NCBI RefSeq assembly: GCF_026191475.2 | Contig: NZ_JAOSLC020000002.1 | Coordinates: 743,501 to 807,500, forward strand | Reading direction: 5' to 3' | Source of the DNA: Polaribacter ponticola | Lineage (GTDB): Bacteria; Bacteroidota; Bacteroidia; Flavobacteriales; Flavobacteriaceae | Length of the DNA: 64,000 bases | Shown here: piece by piece, positions 18,201-25,664 of the stretch | Numbering within the stretch: position 1 is the first letter of the stretch | Layout of the letters: every line of letters begins with the position of its first letter | Made by a program: the position numbers and the translations under genes | Notes under the pieces: generated by a model | What the model was told of the DNA's origin: nothing | Seen by the model: the letters and a program-made list of their open reading frames with translations, nothing else | The model's database searches: none

Positions 18201-18517
18201 GTTGCAATGTTTGCTTCGGTAGTTTTTGCTGGATGTTGCCCAGTTTGAATTGCATATTGTTCTGCAGGTAAACCAAAAGAATCATATCCTTGCGGATGCA
18301 ATACATTAAACCCTTTATGACGTTTGTAACGTGCATAAATATCACTTGCAATATAACCTAACGGATGCCCAACATGTAAACCCGCCCCAGAAGGATAAGG
18401 AAACATATCTAATACATAATATTTTGGTTTTTCACTTTCATTACTGGCTTTAAATGTTTGGTTTTTTGCCCAAAATTCTTGCCATTTCTTTTCTACATCT
18501 AGGTGATTGTATTGCAT
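15296..18517 (-). CDS. leuS: Leucyl-tRNA synthetase with a DUF559-like insertion in the CP1 region
   Basis: Class I aminoacyl-tRNA synthetase that charges tRNA-Leu in the cytoplasm. The HIGH-type motif is H48-VGH in PYPSGAGLHVGHPLGY, and the KMSKS loop is at 848-852. The CP1 editing site shows TTRPDTIYG (437-445) and AVPCGDQRDYDF with Asp534. At 1073 residues it is well over 100 longer than a usual Bacteroidota LeuRS of about 930-950. The extra block (about 298-428) sits between GRSQGAMVSFKVEG and YKIDVFTTRPD, exactly where the CP1 domain begins, and resembles a DUF559 nuclease domain (see separate entry). All synthetic and editing motifs are intact, so the enzyme should work. A canonical promoter lies at 18539-18567, and the gene is monocistronic. 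Confidence 0.96.
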   Translation of the reverse strand: MQYNHLDVEKKWQEFWAKNQTFKASNESEKPKYYVLDMFPYPSGAGLHVGHPLGYIASDIYARYKRHKGFNVLHPQGYDSFGLPAEQYAIQTGQHPAKTTEANIATYRKQLDKIGFSFDWSREVRTSDPEYYKWTQWIFIQLFNSWYNKDTDKAEDVATLEKIFKKEGNAKVNAVSDEDITIFSAEEWKVFSKTEQEEILLQYRLTFLSDTEVNWCPALGTVLANDEIVNGVSERGGHPVVRKKMTQWSMRISAYAQRLLDGLETIDWPQPLKDSQTNWIGRSQGAMVSFKVEGNTPESTSEVKLSYKELEALKELRQNLSKAETTLWDEIKNKKGAAKFRKKYTIGTFLVDYVCLAKHLIVEFSGKEDEAARTEFFHKKGFNVIRFTNEEVLQNVVKVVSEINFAIQFPKVEKTEIKNNVITSETKQSAYKIDVFTTRPDTIYGVSFMTLAPEHELVSKITTGAQKAEVEAYISATAKRSERDRMADVKTISGAFTGAYAIHPFSGEKVQIWIGDYVLANYGTGAVMAVPCGDQRDYDFAKHFNIPIPNIFEGVDISQAAHTDKEGTVIANSDFLSGLKYKKALKLAIFEMEKRGFGYGKINYRLRDAVFSRQRYWGEPFPVYYKDGMPQMIDAKHLPIVLPEVEKYLPTEDGKPPLGNATEWAWDSRGKKVVSNDKLKNKTVYPLELNTMPGWAGSSYYFNRYMDPHNENEIASKENLEYWENIDLYIGGSEHATGHLLYARFWQKFLFDKGIVPVDEFAKKLINQGMILGTSAFVYREEGTNKFLSKGLIEGKQVQPIHTDVSLVNASDELDIEAFKNHVLNADYKNAEFILEEGVYKVGREVEKMSKSKYNVVNPDNIVVDYGADSLRLFEMFLGPLEQAKPWKTSGISGVSSFLKKLWKLYFNGEVFEVSDAEPTKDELKTLHKTIKKVEEDIENFSFNTSVSTFMIAVNELTTLKCNKKEILEPLVILVSPYAPHIAEELWSLLGNNESISTASFPVFDAKHLVESAKVYPISFNGKMRFTLELPLDLSKDEIEKTVMAHEKTIAQLAGRTPKKVIVVPGKIINIVG
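17228..17626 (-). other. DUF559 (Vsr-like) domain inserted in LeuRS
   Basis: Residues about 313-402 of the leuS product (KELRQNLSKAETTLWDEIKN...KFRKKYTIGTFLVDYVCL...HLIVEFSG...GFNVIRFTNEEVL) follow the order of DUF559 proteins: LRxNxTxAExxLW, a KFRRQxxIGxYxVDFxC motif, a VIExDG strand and GFxVxRFxNxEVL. The acidic residues Asp352 and Glu363 are kept. The Asp of the usual ExDG motif is Ser365, and the following His is missing, so a nuclease active site looks incomplete. DUF559 is otherwise a free-standing PD-(D/E)XK-like endonuclease domain. It is bounded upstream by SEVKLSYKELEA and downstream by a basic/acidic linker that runs into repeat-derived sequence. Confidence 0.8.
17231..17258 (-). 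repeat. Palindromic-repeat half-element inside leuS coding sequence
   Basis: Read on the plus strand, AGATTGCTTCG-TTTCACTCG-TAATAAC is nearly the same as the intergenic repeat arms at about 20211-20235 (AGATTACTTCG-TTCC-TCG-TAATGACG) and 26411-26444. On the coding strand it is translated in frame as NVITSETKQS (residues 420-429), the junction between the DUF559-like insert and the returning CP1 domain. Only one arm is present. Confidence 0.75.
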
Positions 18518-18538
18518 CTACTTTTATTTTAGAAGCTG

Positions 18539-18567
18539 CAAATTTACGCTTATTGTTTGGAAGTCAA
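18539..18567 (-). promoter_or_regulatory. Bacteroidota promoter of leuS
   Basis: On the minus strand TTG (complement of 18565-18567), an 18-base spacer and TAAATTTG (complement of 18539-18546) match the Flavobacteria consensus TTG-N17-23-TAnnTTTG. The box ends 21 bases upstream of the leuS ATG. Confidence 0.75.
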
Positions 18568-18587
18568 AAACGTAAATACCTTAAATT

Positions 18588-18627
18588 AAAAAAGGCTTTC
18601 AAATTGATTTTGAAAGCCTTTTTTTTT
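18588..18627. terminator. Strong terminator between the lipoprotein gene and leuS
   Basis: A perfect stem of about 14-16 bp (AAAGGCTTTCAAA and complement) with a short loop has A and T runs on both sides. It is downstream of the minus-strand lipoprotein gene ending at 18646 and immediately upstream of the leuS promoter, insulating leuS. Confidence 0.85.
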
Positions 18628-18645
18628 GATATTCACACTTAGTTT

Positions 18646-19065
18646 TTATAAACACTCTTCATAATTTGAACCACGTTTATAAAGTGTAGTATTTAATTCT
18701 CCATCCCTAAAAAAGGATACAATATTATTATTACAAGAAACTTTTATTTCAAATGTATAAACATGCCCAAAATTAAAATCAATTTTTAGTTGATCTCCTA
18801 TTATTTCATATTCTTCTTTACCTGGTATTACTTCAAAGAAAACACTATTCTCACCATATTGAGTGTAACGTTTTCCGTTTACAAAAGTGTGCATAATCCT
18901 ATCTTCATAATCCTTTAATAACCATTCGTTACTTTCTAATAATTCTACTTTATTTTGTATAGTTAATTCTATAGGCAATTCTTCACTTGAATTTTCACAA
19001 CTTGTAAAACTAATAGCTATTAATGTTAAAAAGATAAAAAATGTTTTTTTGTTAACGATATTCAT
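18646..19065 (-). CDS. Hypothetical lipoprotein
   Basis: From the ATG at 19065 the product is 139 residues, beginning MNIVNKKTFFIFLTLIAISFTSCENSSEE. This is a type II signal peptide with lipobox SFTSC, so the mature protein is lipid-anchored at the Cys. The upstream reading to 19098 would put eleven polar residues before the signal and is rejected. The mature part (ESNEWLLKDYEDRI, NGKRYTQYGENSVFFEV, FGHVYTFEIKVSC) suggests a small all-beta, lipocalin-like fold, but I do not recognise a family. It is monocistronic, with a strong terminator 20 bases downstream. Confidence 0.65.
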   Translation of the reverse strand: MNIVNKKTFFIFLTLIAISFTSCENSSEELPIELTIQNKVELLESNEWLLKDYEDRIMHTFVNGKRYTQYGENSVFFEVIPGKEEYEIIGDQLKIDFNFGHVYTFEIKVSCNNNIVSFFRDGELNTTLYKRGSNYEECL

Positions 19066-19179
19066 AATTATTGATTTTTTATTTAAAATTTCTATCACTA
19101 CAAATTAACTAAAATTCAATTGTTTGTGAATACAAAAATCTATTAAAGCGGAAAAAACAACTTTAAAAAGGAAAAAATA

Positions 19180-20067
19180 TTACTCAGCCAAAACTGCTCC
19201 ACTTGCAGCAACAGATCTATCAATTTTACGCATTAAACCTTGCAAAACTTTACCTGGCCCAACTTCTATAAATTCTGTTCCTCCATCAGCAATCATTGCT
19301 TGTACACATTGCGTCCATTTTACGGGTGCTGTTAACTGTGCAATTAAATTTTCTTTAATTTCTTCTGGACTTGTTACAGCTTTTGCAACTACATTTTGAT
19401 ATACTGCACAAGTAGGATTACTAAATTCAGTTGCTTCAATTGCAGCTGCTAATTCCTCTCTTGCAGGTTCCATCATTGGTGAGTGAAATGCGCCACCGAC
19501 AGGTAATAGCAAAGCTCTTCTAGCTCCTTTTTCTGTTAAAACTTCACAAGCTTTTTCTACAGCTTCAATTTCTCCAGAAATAACCAATTGTCCTGGACAA
19601 TTATAATTTGCAGCTACCACTACTCCATCTATTTCTCCACATGTTTCTTCAACAACATCATCTGCTAAACCTAAAACTGCTGCCATTGTACTTGGTGCAA
19701 TTTCACAAGCTTTCTGCATAGCTAAAGCTCTTTTAGAAACTAATTTTAATCCATCTTCAAACGTTAAAACGCCATTTGCAACTAAAGCAGATAATTCTCC
19801 TAAAGAATGACCAGCAACCATTTCTGGTTGAAAAGAATCACCTAAAACTTTCGCTAAAATTACCGAATGCAAAAAGATGGCAGGCTGCGTAACTTTCGTT
19901 TCTTTCAACTGATCTGCAGTTCCTTCAAACATTACATCTGTAATAGAAAATCCTAAAATTTTATTTGCCTTTTCAAATAACTCTTGTGCTATTGGGTATT
20001 TCTCGTACAAATCCAATCCCATTCCTGTAAATTGCGCTCCTTGACCTGGAAAAATATATGCTTTCAT
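19180..20067 (-). CDS. fabD: Malonyl-CoA:ACP transacylase
   Basis: Loads malonyl groups from CoA onto acyl carrier protein for fatty acid synthesis. From the ATG at 20067 (MKAYIFPGQGAQFTGMG) the protein has 295 residues. The nucleophile is Ser88 in AGHSLGE, the catalytic His is His195 in GGAFHSPMM, and TEFIEVGPGKVLQGL lies near the C terminus. The longer reading from 20100 adds MPKQTTIKKNK, which lies outside the family alignment, so I prefer the later start. A TATTTTTG box (complement of 20098-20105) ends about 30 bases upstream of this ATG. It is monocistronic, with no other fab genes near. Confidence 0.95.
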   Translation of the reverse strand: MKAYIFPGQGAQFTGMGLDLYEKYPIAQELFEKANKILGFSITDVMFEGTADQLKETKVTQPAIFLHSVILAKVLGDSFQPEMVAGHSLGELSALVANGVLTFEDGLKLVSKRALAMQKACEIAPSTMAAVLGLADDVVEETCGEIDGVVVAANYNCPGQLVISGEIEAVEKACEVLTEKGARRALLLPVGGAFHSPMMEPAREELAAAIEATEFSNPTCAVYQNVVAKAVTSPEEIKENLIAQLTAPVKWTQCVQAMIADGGTEFIEVGPGKVLQGLMRKIDRSVAASGAVLAE

Positions 20068-20156
20068 TTTATTCTTTTTAATTGTTGTTTGTTTTGGCAA
20101 AAATAATGTTTTTTATTAGAAGCTATTTCTTGCTTTCCTCTTTATCTTTTTATAAC

Positions 20157-20235
20157 TGTCATTGTGAAGTTTACTTTTTTGTAAGCTGTGGCGATTTCAT
20201 TATTCGAAAGAGATTACTTCGTTCCTCGTAATGAC
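20157..20235. repeat. Palindromic intergenic repeat (GTCATT...AATGAC family), copy 1
   Basis: The left arm begins CTGTCATTGTGAAG and the right arm is AGATTACTTCG-TTCCTCG-TAATGACG. The arms can fold into an imperfect hairpin. It is related to the copies at 24425 and 26371 and to the half-copy inside leuS. It lies in the 320-base gap between the fabD start and the queuosine-precursor transporter gene, the rest of which shows only the fabD promoter region and short AT-rich sequence. Confidence 0.75.
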
Positions 20236-20387
20236 GCTTACTTAAAAGAGTTATAAAAAGGATGCCGTTTCAAATGCGAAGCATTCACCGATTCAATAAA
20301 ATAATAAAATAGAGTTAATCAAGACTAAACTTATTTACCGGCAAATTACAGTTCTAATAGAAAGAGAATATTTACTAACTTCGCTTA

Positions 20388-21071
20388 ATGATCATAAAAG
20401 ACAAACAATTAGCAGATAGTATTTATTTAATTCTTGCTGCTTTGTTTATAGCCTCTTTAGTTGCTTCGAACTTAATATTTCAAAAATTCTTTTACTGGGA
20501 ACCTTTTGACTTGTATCGTTTTGAAATTTCAGTTGGTATTTTACCCTATCCAATTACGTTTTTAATTACAGATATTCTATCTGAAATTTATGGAAAGAAA
20601 AAAGCAAACCAAGTAGTAATTGCAGGTATTTTCGCATCTTTTTTCTCAATGCTAATTATTCTTATTGCAGACTTTGCGCCAGCAATTGAAAACTCTCCTA
20701 TTAATAACACTATTTTTCATCAAGTTTTTGGTTTATCTCCTTTAGCTGTTTTTGCTTCTATGGTGGCATATTTGTTTGCACAATTTGTAGATATTAGAAT
20801 TTTTCATTTCTGGAAAAAACTCACAAATGGCAAACATTTATGGTTAAGAAATAATTTCTCAACATTTGCATCACAATTTATAGACACTTTTACGGTTGTT
20901 TTTCTATTATGTTCATTCGAAATTTTACCTTGGTCTATTTTTACAGGATTGTTAATTAGTGGTTTTCTTTTTAAAGTAATTATTGCAGCATTAGATACAC
21001 CTATTTTATATCTTATTGTATTTGCTTTTAGAAAAAGATTCAAATTAAAAGCTGGAGAAGAGATTTTATAA
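20388..21071 (+). CDS. yhhQ: Queuosine precursor transporter (YhhQ/VUT family)
   Basis: A 227-residue inner-membrane protein with about six helices, of the VUT/YhhQ family that imports queuosine precursors (preQ0/preQ1 or queuine). Diagnostic segments are LPYPITFLITDILSEIYGKKKANQVV, FASMVAYLFAQFVDIRIFHFWKK and RNNFSTFASQFIDTFTVVFLL. The window also holds queA (58737) for the last steps of the same pathway. Upstream, TAACTTCG lies only four bases before the ATG, which would give a very short or absent 5' leader. The gene is plus-strand and followed by the DUF547 gene after 58 bases. Confidence 0.9.
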   Translation: MIIKDKQLADSIYLILAALFIASLVASNLIFQKFFYWEPFDLYRFEISVGILPYPITFLITDILSEIYGKKKANQVVIAGIFASFFSMLIILIADFAPAIENSPINNTIFHQVFGLSPLAVFASMVAYLFAQFVDIRIFHFWKKLTNGKHLWLRNNFSTFASQFIDTFTVVFLLCSFEILPWSIFTGLLISGFLFKVIIAALDTPILYLIVFAFRKRFKLKAGEEIL

Positions 21072-21129
21072 AATTTATTGTAATTAACTTAAAATAGATA
21101 CGTCTACTCTTATAGAAAAGAACATAAAA

Positions 21130-21840
21130 ATGAAGAAATTACTTTTATTACTTATTATTGTATTAACCTTTTCACAAGGTTATGCTCAAACATCAATCTT
21201 TAATGACTTGCTACAAAATAACGTAACAAAAGACGGAATTGTAGATTACAAATCTCTTAAAGAAAACGAAACTAAATTAGATAGCTACATTACTTACTTA
21301 GAGAAAACATCACCAGAAAAAAATTGGTCTAAAAACAAACAGAAAGCTTTTTGGATAAATGCCTACAATGCTTATACAGTAAAATTAATACTAGAAAACT
21401 ACCCTCTTAAAAGTATTATGAATATTAAGAGAAAAGGTAAAGACGCTTGGAACATTCCGTTTGCTAAAGTTGGAAATAAAGTATATACTTTAAATCATAT
21501 AGAGCATGAAATTTTAAGAAAAGACTTTAACGACCCAAGAATTCATGTTGGTGTAAATTGCGCTTCAGGTTCTTGTCCGCAATTAGGAAACTTCGCATTT
21601 ACTGAAGATAACTACGAATCGAAAACAAATGAATTGATGAAAAAATTCATCAACGATTCATCAAGAAATAAAATATCAAAAAAGAAGGTTCAAATATCTT
21701 CAATTTTTGATTGGTTTAAAGGAGATTTCACTAAAAACGGTTCTGTTATTGATTATTTAAATAAATATTCTGATGTTGAAATTAGTTCTAAAGCTAAAAT
21801 CAGTTACTTAAAATATGATTGGACTTTAAACGGGAAATAG
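21130..21840 (+). CDS. Secreted DUF547 protein
   Basis: A 236-residue protein with a signal peptide (MKKLLLLLIIVLTFSQGYAQ) and a DUF547 domain. KQKAFWINAYNAYTVKLILENYPLKSI, DPRIHVGVNCASGSCPQLGNFAFT and ISSIFDWFKGDF are the standard blocks. The conserved Cys pair (NCASGSCP) and His (RIHVGVNC) suggest a papain-like or metal-related site, but the family has no firm activity. It would be periplasmic or exported. It stands directly before the arsenosugar genes (its stop is 35 bases before the AhpD-like start), and DUF547 genes do occur near arsenosugar genes in Flavobacteria, so a link is possible but inferred. Confidence 0.85.
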   Translation: MKKLLLLLIIVLTFSQGYAQTSIFNDLLQNNVTKDGIVDYKSLKENETKLDSYITYLEKTSPEKNWSKNKQKAFWINAYNAYTVKLILENYPLKSIMNIKRKGKDAWNIPFAKVGNKVYTLNHIEHEILRKDFNDPRIHVGVNCASGSCPQLGNFAFTEDNYESKTNELMKKFINDSSRNKISKKKVQISSIFDWFKGDFTKNGSVIDYLNKYSDVEISSKAKISYLKYDWTLNGK

Positions 21841-21875
21841 TACCTTTATTCTTTATTAAAAATAATACAAAAACA

Positions 21876-22211
21876 ATGTCTAAAAACTATTATGATGCAG
21901 CCGATTTAAGAAAATTCGGTAAAATAACAGAATGGAATGAAGAACTTGGTAACAAGTTTTTCGATTATTATGGTAAAGTTTTTGAAGAAGGTACATTAAC
22001 CGCTCGTGAAAAAGCTTTAATAGCACTTGCAGTTGCACATACAGAACAATGCCCTTATTGTATAGATGCTTATACAAAAGACAGTTTACAAAGAGGTATT
22101 ACAAAAGAACAAATGATGGAAGCAATACATGTTGGTGCTGCAATTAAAAGTGGCGCAACTTTGGTTCATGGAGTTCAAATGATGAATAAAGTGAATAAAT
22201 TGGAAATGTAA
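21876..22211 (+). CDS. Arsenosugar biosynthesis-associated AhpD/CMD-like peroxidase-like protein
   Basis: A 111-residue carboxymuconolactone-decarboxylase-fold protein. The redox motif is C-PYC in HTEQCPYCIDAYTKDSLQRG, with the upstream AREKALIALAVAHTEQ and downstream MEAIHVGAAIKSGATLVHG typical of the AhpD-like family. Its place directly before arsS and arsM matches the subgroup named arsenosugar biosynthesis-associated peroxidase-like proteins. I start it at ATG 21876 (MSKNYYDAADLRKFG), because the reading from 21819 lies partly in the DUF547 gene. Role in the pathway is not proven; a thiol-redox step is inferred from the CxxC. Confidence 0.85.
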   Translation: MSKNYYDAADLRKFGKITEWNEELGNKFFDYYGKVFEEGTLTAREKALIALAVAHTEQCPYCIDAYTKDSLQRGITKEQMMEAIHVGAAIKSGATLVHGVQMMNKVNKLEM

Positions 22212-22297
22212 GTAGAGAACCAATTTTGTTTTCACAAAATTGTGTGAATCACTTATCTTGAGTATTTACCAAGGATCTCATAAATAATATAATGAGA

Positions 22298-22344
22298 AGT
22301 TGAATCAAATTCAACTTTTAAAAAAGATACTGAAACAAGTTCAG
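22298..22344. repeat. Small inverted repeats before arsS
   Basis: Two short palindromes lie in tandem: AGTTGAA/TTCAACT (22298-22316) and CTGAA-acaag-TTCAG (22330-22344). The second resembles the GATACTGAAACAAGTTCAGCAT repeat seen in many Flavobacteriaceae. The second ends 5 bases before the arsS ATG and could affect its translation. Confidence 0.5.
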
Positions 22345-22349
22345 CATAA

Positions 22350-23402
22350 ATGAAGAAATCGCTAAAAGCTAGAAATAACGATATTGCAAATACTGCTCGT
22401 CAAATGGAAATTCTATCAAGTGGAATTTTCGCTGATGGAGAATTGCCAACTTTTGCAACAAAAATTAAAGAAACAAATCAGTTTCCTTTACGCCCTAAAA
22501 AGTTAGAGATTTTACAGATTAACTTAGGTTATATGTGTAATCAGGTTTGCGAACATTGTCATGTAGATGCAGGTCCGGATCGTAAAGAGATTATGACGAT
22601 TGAGACCATGCAACAATGTTTAGAAGTCATCAAAAAGACAGAAGCTCACACATTAGATTTAACTGGTGGCGCTCCAGAAATGAATCCTAATTTTAGATGG
22701 TTTGTAGAAGAAGCATCCAAGGCAGGAATTAAAGATTTTATTGTTCGTTCTAACTTAACAATTATTAGAGCTAATAAAAAATATTACGATTTACCAGAAT
22801 TCTTTAAAAAGCATAATGTTCATGTAGTTTCATCTATGCCACATTGGACACGTGGAAAAACAGATAAACAACGTGGAGATGGTGTTTTTGATAAATCGAT
22901 AAAAGCTTTACAAGAATTAAATGCAGTTGGTTATGGAATACCAAATTCTGATTTAAAACTAGACTTAGTTTATAATCCTTCAGGAGCATTTTTACCAGGA
23001 GATCAAATGGCGTTAGAAAATGATTTTAAAAAAGCATTAAAAGCAGATTTTAATATCGATTTTCATAGTTTATTTGCCATTACAAATTTACCAATTAGTC
23101 GTTTTTTAGATTATTTAATCGCTTCAGAAAACTATGAAGACTACTTGTACAATTTAGTGGAAGCTTATAACCCTTCTGCTGTAGAAAATGTAATGTGTAC
23201 AAATACCCTTTCTGTAAGTTGGGATGGTAATTTATATGATTGCGATTTCAATCAAATGCTAAATTTAAAAGTAGCAAGTAAAGTAAAACACATTTCTGAT
23301 TATAATGAAGAATTGTTACAAGACAGAAACATCATTATCAATCAACATTGTTATGGTTGTACTGCTGGAGCAGGAAGTAGCTGCCAAGGAGTTGTTGCAT
23401 AA
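22350..23402 (+). CDS. arsS: ArsS, radical SAM enzyme of arsenosugar biosynthesis
   Basis: A 350-residue radical SAM protein. The cluster motif is C63-NQV-C67-EH-C70 in GYMCNQVCEHCHVDAGPD, with the SAM-binding DLTGGAPEMNPNF further on. The C-terminal DUF3641 part has extra Cys residues (MCTNTLSVSWDGNLYDCDFNQ and QHCYGCTAGAGSSCQG) that probably hold auxiliary clusters or substrate. ArsS joins the adenosyl group of SAM to dimethylarsenite-type substrates to form the 5'-deoxy-5'-dimethylarsinoyl-adenosine intermediate of arsenosugars. It is followed by arsM 46 bases downstream. Length and motifs are complete. Confidence 0.95.
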   Translation: MKKSLKARNNDIANTARQMEILSSGIFADGELPTFATKIKETNQFPLRPKKLEILQINLGYMCNQVCEHCHVDAGPDRKEIMTIETMQQCLEVIKKTEAHTLDLTGGAPEMNPNFRWFVEEASKAGIKDFIVRSNLTIIRANKKYYDLPEFFKKHNVHVVSSMPHWTRGKTDKQRGDGVFDKSIKALQELNAVGYGIPNSDLKLDLVYNPSGAFLPGDQMALENDFKKALKADFNIDFHSLFAITNLPISRFLDYLIASENYEDYLYNLVEAYNPSAVENVMCTNTLSVSWDGNLYDCDFNQMLNLKVASKVKHISDYNEELLQDRNIIINQHCYGCTAGAGSSCQGVVA

Positions 23403-23447
23403 ACAAATTAAAAAACTAGAGTGATATCACTTTAAAAAAAATAAAAT

Positions 23448-24416
23448 ATGAGTTATTTAGAAACCACACATAATGTATATAAAGAAGCAGCTTTAACACC
23501 AGATGTTGGTTTATGCTGTACTACAAATCCTATTTGGGAATTACCAGGTTTAAAAATTCCGAGAATAATGCAAGAAATGAATTACGGTTGTGGTTCTACT
23601 GTGCATGCAAGAGATTTAACGAACAATCCTAAAATGCTATATGTTGGTGTTGGAGGTGGAATGGAATTATTACAATTCTCGTATTTCAACAGAAATAAAG
23701 GTGGTGTAATTGGTTTGGATGTTGTTGACGAAATGTTAGAAGCTTCTCAAAAAAACTTTAAAATAGCAGAAGAACAAAACGATTGGTTTAAATCTGATTT
23801 TGTAGATCTTAGAAAAGGTGATGCAATGGATTTACCTGTTGAAGATAATTCTATTGATGTTGCTGCACAAAACTGTTTATTCAATATTTTTAAATCTGAT
23901 GATTTAAAAAAGGCAATTGCAGAAATGTACAGAGTTTTAAAACCTCATGGACGTTTGGTAATGAGTGATCCTACTTGTGAACAACCAATGAATGACGAAT
24001 TACGTAATGACGAACGTTTGCGTGCTTTGTGTTTAAGCGGAAGTTTATCGATTGCAGATTATGTAAAAGCATTAACGGATGCTGGTTTTGGAACCATTGA
24101 AATTAGAGCCAGAAAACCTTACAGAATTTTAGATCCAAAGAATTACCCAACAGATGAATTAATTTATATAGAATCAATAGAAGTTGCTGCAATTAAAGAC
24201 CCAATGCCTGCAGATGGACCTTGTATTTTTACAGGTAAAGCTGCTATTTATTATGGTGATGAAGATTATTTTGATGATAAGGCTGGTCATGTTTTATTAA
24301 AAAACCAACCTTTAGCAATTTGCGATAAAACTGCGGGTCAATTAAAAGCGTTAGGTAGAGATGATATTTATTTCTCAGAATCTACTTTTCACTATGATGG
24401 TGGAGGATGTTGTTAA
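23448..24416 (+). CDS. arsM: ArsM-type arsenite methyltransferase of arsenosugar biosynthesis
   Basis: A 322-residue SAM methyltransferase. The SAM site is LYVGVGGGMELLQF (about residues 64-78) with VIGLDVVDEML following. Conserved Cys residues at 23/24, in MNYGCGST (Cys48), SDPTCEQP and the C-terminal GGCC suit trivalent arsenic binding. It belongs to the subgroup found with ArsS, which dimethylates arsenite. The C-terminal extension after DPMPADGPCIFTGKAAIYYG is typical of this subgroup and absent in ordinary ArsM. It lies just after arsS, with a palindromic repeat downstream. Confidence 0.95.
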   Translation: MSYLETTHNVYKEAALTPDVGLCCTTNPIWELPGLKIPRIMQEMNYGCGSTVHARDLTNNPKMLYVGVGGGMELLQFSYFNRNKGGVIGLDVVDEMLEASQKNFKIAEEQNDWFKSDFVDLRKGDAMDLPVEDNSIDVAAQNCLFNIFKSDDLKKAIAEMYRVLKPHGRLVMSDPTCEQPMNDELRNDERLRALCLSGSLSIADYVKALTDAGFGTIEIRARKPYRILDPKNYPTDELIYIESIEVAAIKDPMPADGPCIFTGKAAIYYGDEDYFDDKAGHVLLKNQPLAICDKTAGQLKALGRDDIYFSESTFHYDGGGCC

Positions 24417-24424
24417 ATCCAAAA

Positions 24425-24496
24425 CGTCATTGCGAGTTTACGAAGCAATCTTTTAATCAATAAACAGATTAATTCGTCATTCTTCCTCGTAATGAC
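24425..24496. repeat. Palindromic intergenic repeat, copy 2
   Basis: CGTCATTGCGAG-TTTACGAAGCAATC begins 8 bases after the arsM stop, and TTCCTCGTAATGAC ends it. The arms are complementary except for the central part, so a long hairpin can form in the arsM-rhodanese gap. Confidence 0.8.
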
Positions 24497-24510
24497 AAGA
24501 ATATAAAATT

Positions 24511-24996
24511 ATGAAAAAAATAATTTTCCTTTTTCTTTTGATTAGTACAGTTTCTTTTGGTCAAAAGAAATTGGATAAATTATTGAACAAATTCAACAAG
24601 AACAATGTTCCTTATATTTCTGTAGATTCTTTAGCAACAACAAATGCAATATTATTAGATGCTAGAGAAACTAAAGAGTTTAAGGTTAGTCATTTAAAAA
24701 ACTCGATTTATGTTGGTTTTGATAATTTTGATATCAAACAAACTCTAGAGACACTTCCAGAAGATAAAAACGCAAAAATTGTTGTGTATTGTTCTTTAGG
24801 AATCCGTTCTGAAATTGTTGCAAATAAATTAATAAAACAAGGTTATACCAATGTTTACAATTTATATGGTGGAATTTTCGAGTGGAAAAACAACAACTAT
24901 AATGTTATTGATACTTTAGGAAACAACACAGAAAAGGTCCACACTTTTAATAAAGATTGGAGCAAATGGCTTAAAAAAGGAAAGAAAGTTTATTAG
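24511..24996 (+). CDS. Secreted rhodanese-like protein of the arsenosugar cluster
   Basis: A 161-residue protein with a signal peptide (MKKIIFLFLLISTVSFGQ) and a single rhodanese domain. LLDARETKEFKVSHLKNSIYVGF opens the domain, and the active-site loop is VYCSLGIRSE with the catalytic Cys. Rhodaneses transfer sulfane sulfur. In this setting, a role in forming thio-arsenicals or in handling arsenic-bound thiols is possible, but that is inferred only from position. It lies between arsM and the TIGR04282 glycosyltransferase and is preceded by a palindromic repeat. Export to the periplasm is predicted. Confidence 0.88.
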   Translation: MKKIIFLFLLISTVSFGQKKLDKLLNKFNKNNVPYISVDSLATTNAILLDARETKEFKVSHLKNSIYVGFDNFDIKQTLETLPEDKNAKIVVYCSLGIRSEIVANKLIKQGYTNVYNLYGGIFEWKNNNYNVIDTLGNNTEKVHTFNKDWSKWLKKGKKVY

Positions 24997-25011
24997 TTGA
25001 AAAAACAATAA

Positions 25012-25035
25012 TGTCATTTCGAGCGCAGTCGAGAA
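25012..25035. repeat. Repeat element of the GTCATTTCGAG type
   Basis: TGTCATTTCGAGCGCAGTCG is a different but related repeat, known widely in Flavobacteria intergenic DNA. It starts in an ATG that opens a false upstream reading of the next gene, which explains the MSFRAQSRS prefix. Confidence 0.65.
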
Positions 25036-25046
25036 GTAATAAATCT

Positions 25047-25658
25047 ATGAACAAAAGGTTGCTATTAATATTCACAAGAAATCCCGAATTAGGAAAAGCA
25101 AAAACACGTTTAGCAAAAACTGTTGGAGACGAAACTGCTTTAGAAATCTATAAATTTTTATTGCAAAAAACTAAAGATGTTTCTTCTAAAGTAAATGCAG
25201 ACAAAGCTGTTTATTATTCTGTAAAAGTTAGAGATAATGATATTTGGAATGCTAAAATTTATCAAAAACACCAACAAGTTGGAGAGAATTTAGGTATTAG
25301 AATGTTAAATGCTTTTAAAAACGGATTTACTTCTGGATATGAAAAAGTGATGATTATTGGTAGTGATTTATACGATTTATCATCAGAAAATATTGAAAAT
25401 GCTTTTCTTCAATTAGACAACAATGATGTAGTTCTAGGGCCTGCAGAAGATGGCGGTTATTATCTTTTAGGAATGAATACTTTACAAGAAAATGTATTCA
25501 GAAATAAAAATTGGGGAACAGAAACTGTTAGAAAAGATACTTTATCTGATTTAAAAGATAAAAAAGTGAAATTATTAGAGTTTAAGAACGACATAGATGT
25601 ATATGAGGATATTATAGATATTCCAGAAATTATGTCAACGTTCATCAACTCTAAATAA
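25047..25658 (+). CDS. TIGR04282 glycosyltransferase of arsenosugar biosynthesis
   Basis: A GT-A fold protein of 203 residues from the ATG at 25047 (MNKRLLLIFTRNPELGKAKTRLAKTVG). GKAKTRLA is the nucleotide-binding start, and the acidic sugar-nucleotide site appears in MIIGSDLYDLSSENIENAF and LGPAEDGGYYLLGM. The subfamily is tied to arsenosugar clusters and may make the glycosyl-glycerol part or modify the ribose. The longer reading from 25011 encodes repeat sequence, not conserved protein, so it is rejected. The next gene starts 6 bases after its stop. Confidence 0.88.
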   Translation: MNKRLLLIFTRNPELGKAKTRLAKTVGDETALEIYKFLLQKTKDVSSKVNADKAVYYSVKVRDNDIWNAKIYQKHQQVGENLGIRMLNAFKNGFTSGYEKVMIIGSDLYDLSSENIENAFLQLDNNDVVLGPAEDGGYYLLGMNTLQENVFRNKNWGTETVRKDTLSDLKDKKVKLLEFKNDIDVYEDIIDIPEIMSTFINSK

Positions 25659-25664
25659 TTAACC

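Noticed and set aside
20101..20387. Possible small gene in the gap before yhhQ
   Set aside because: The open stretches are short and lie in a palindromic repeat. No conserved start or composition change was seen.
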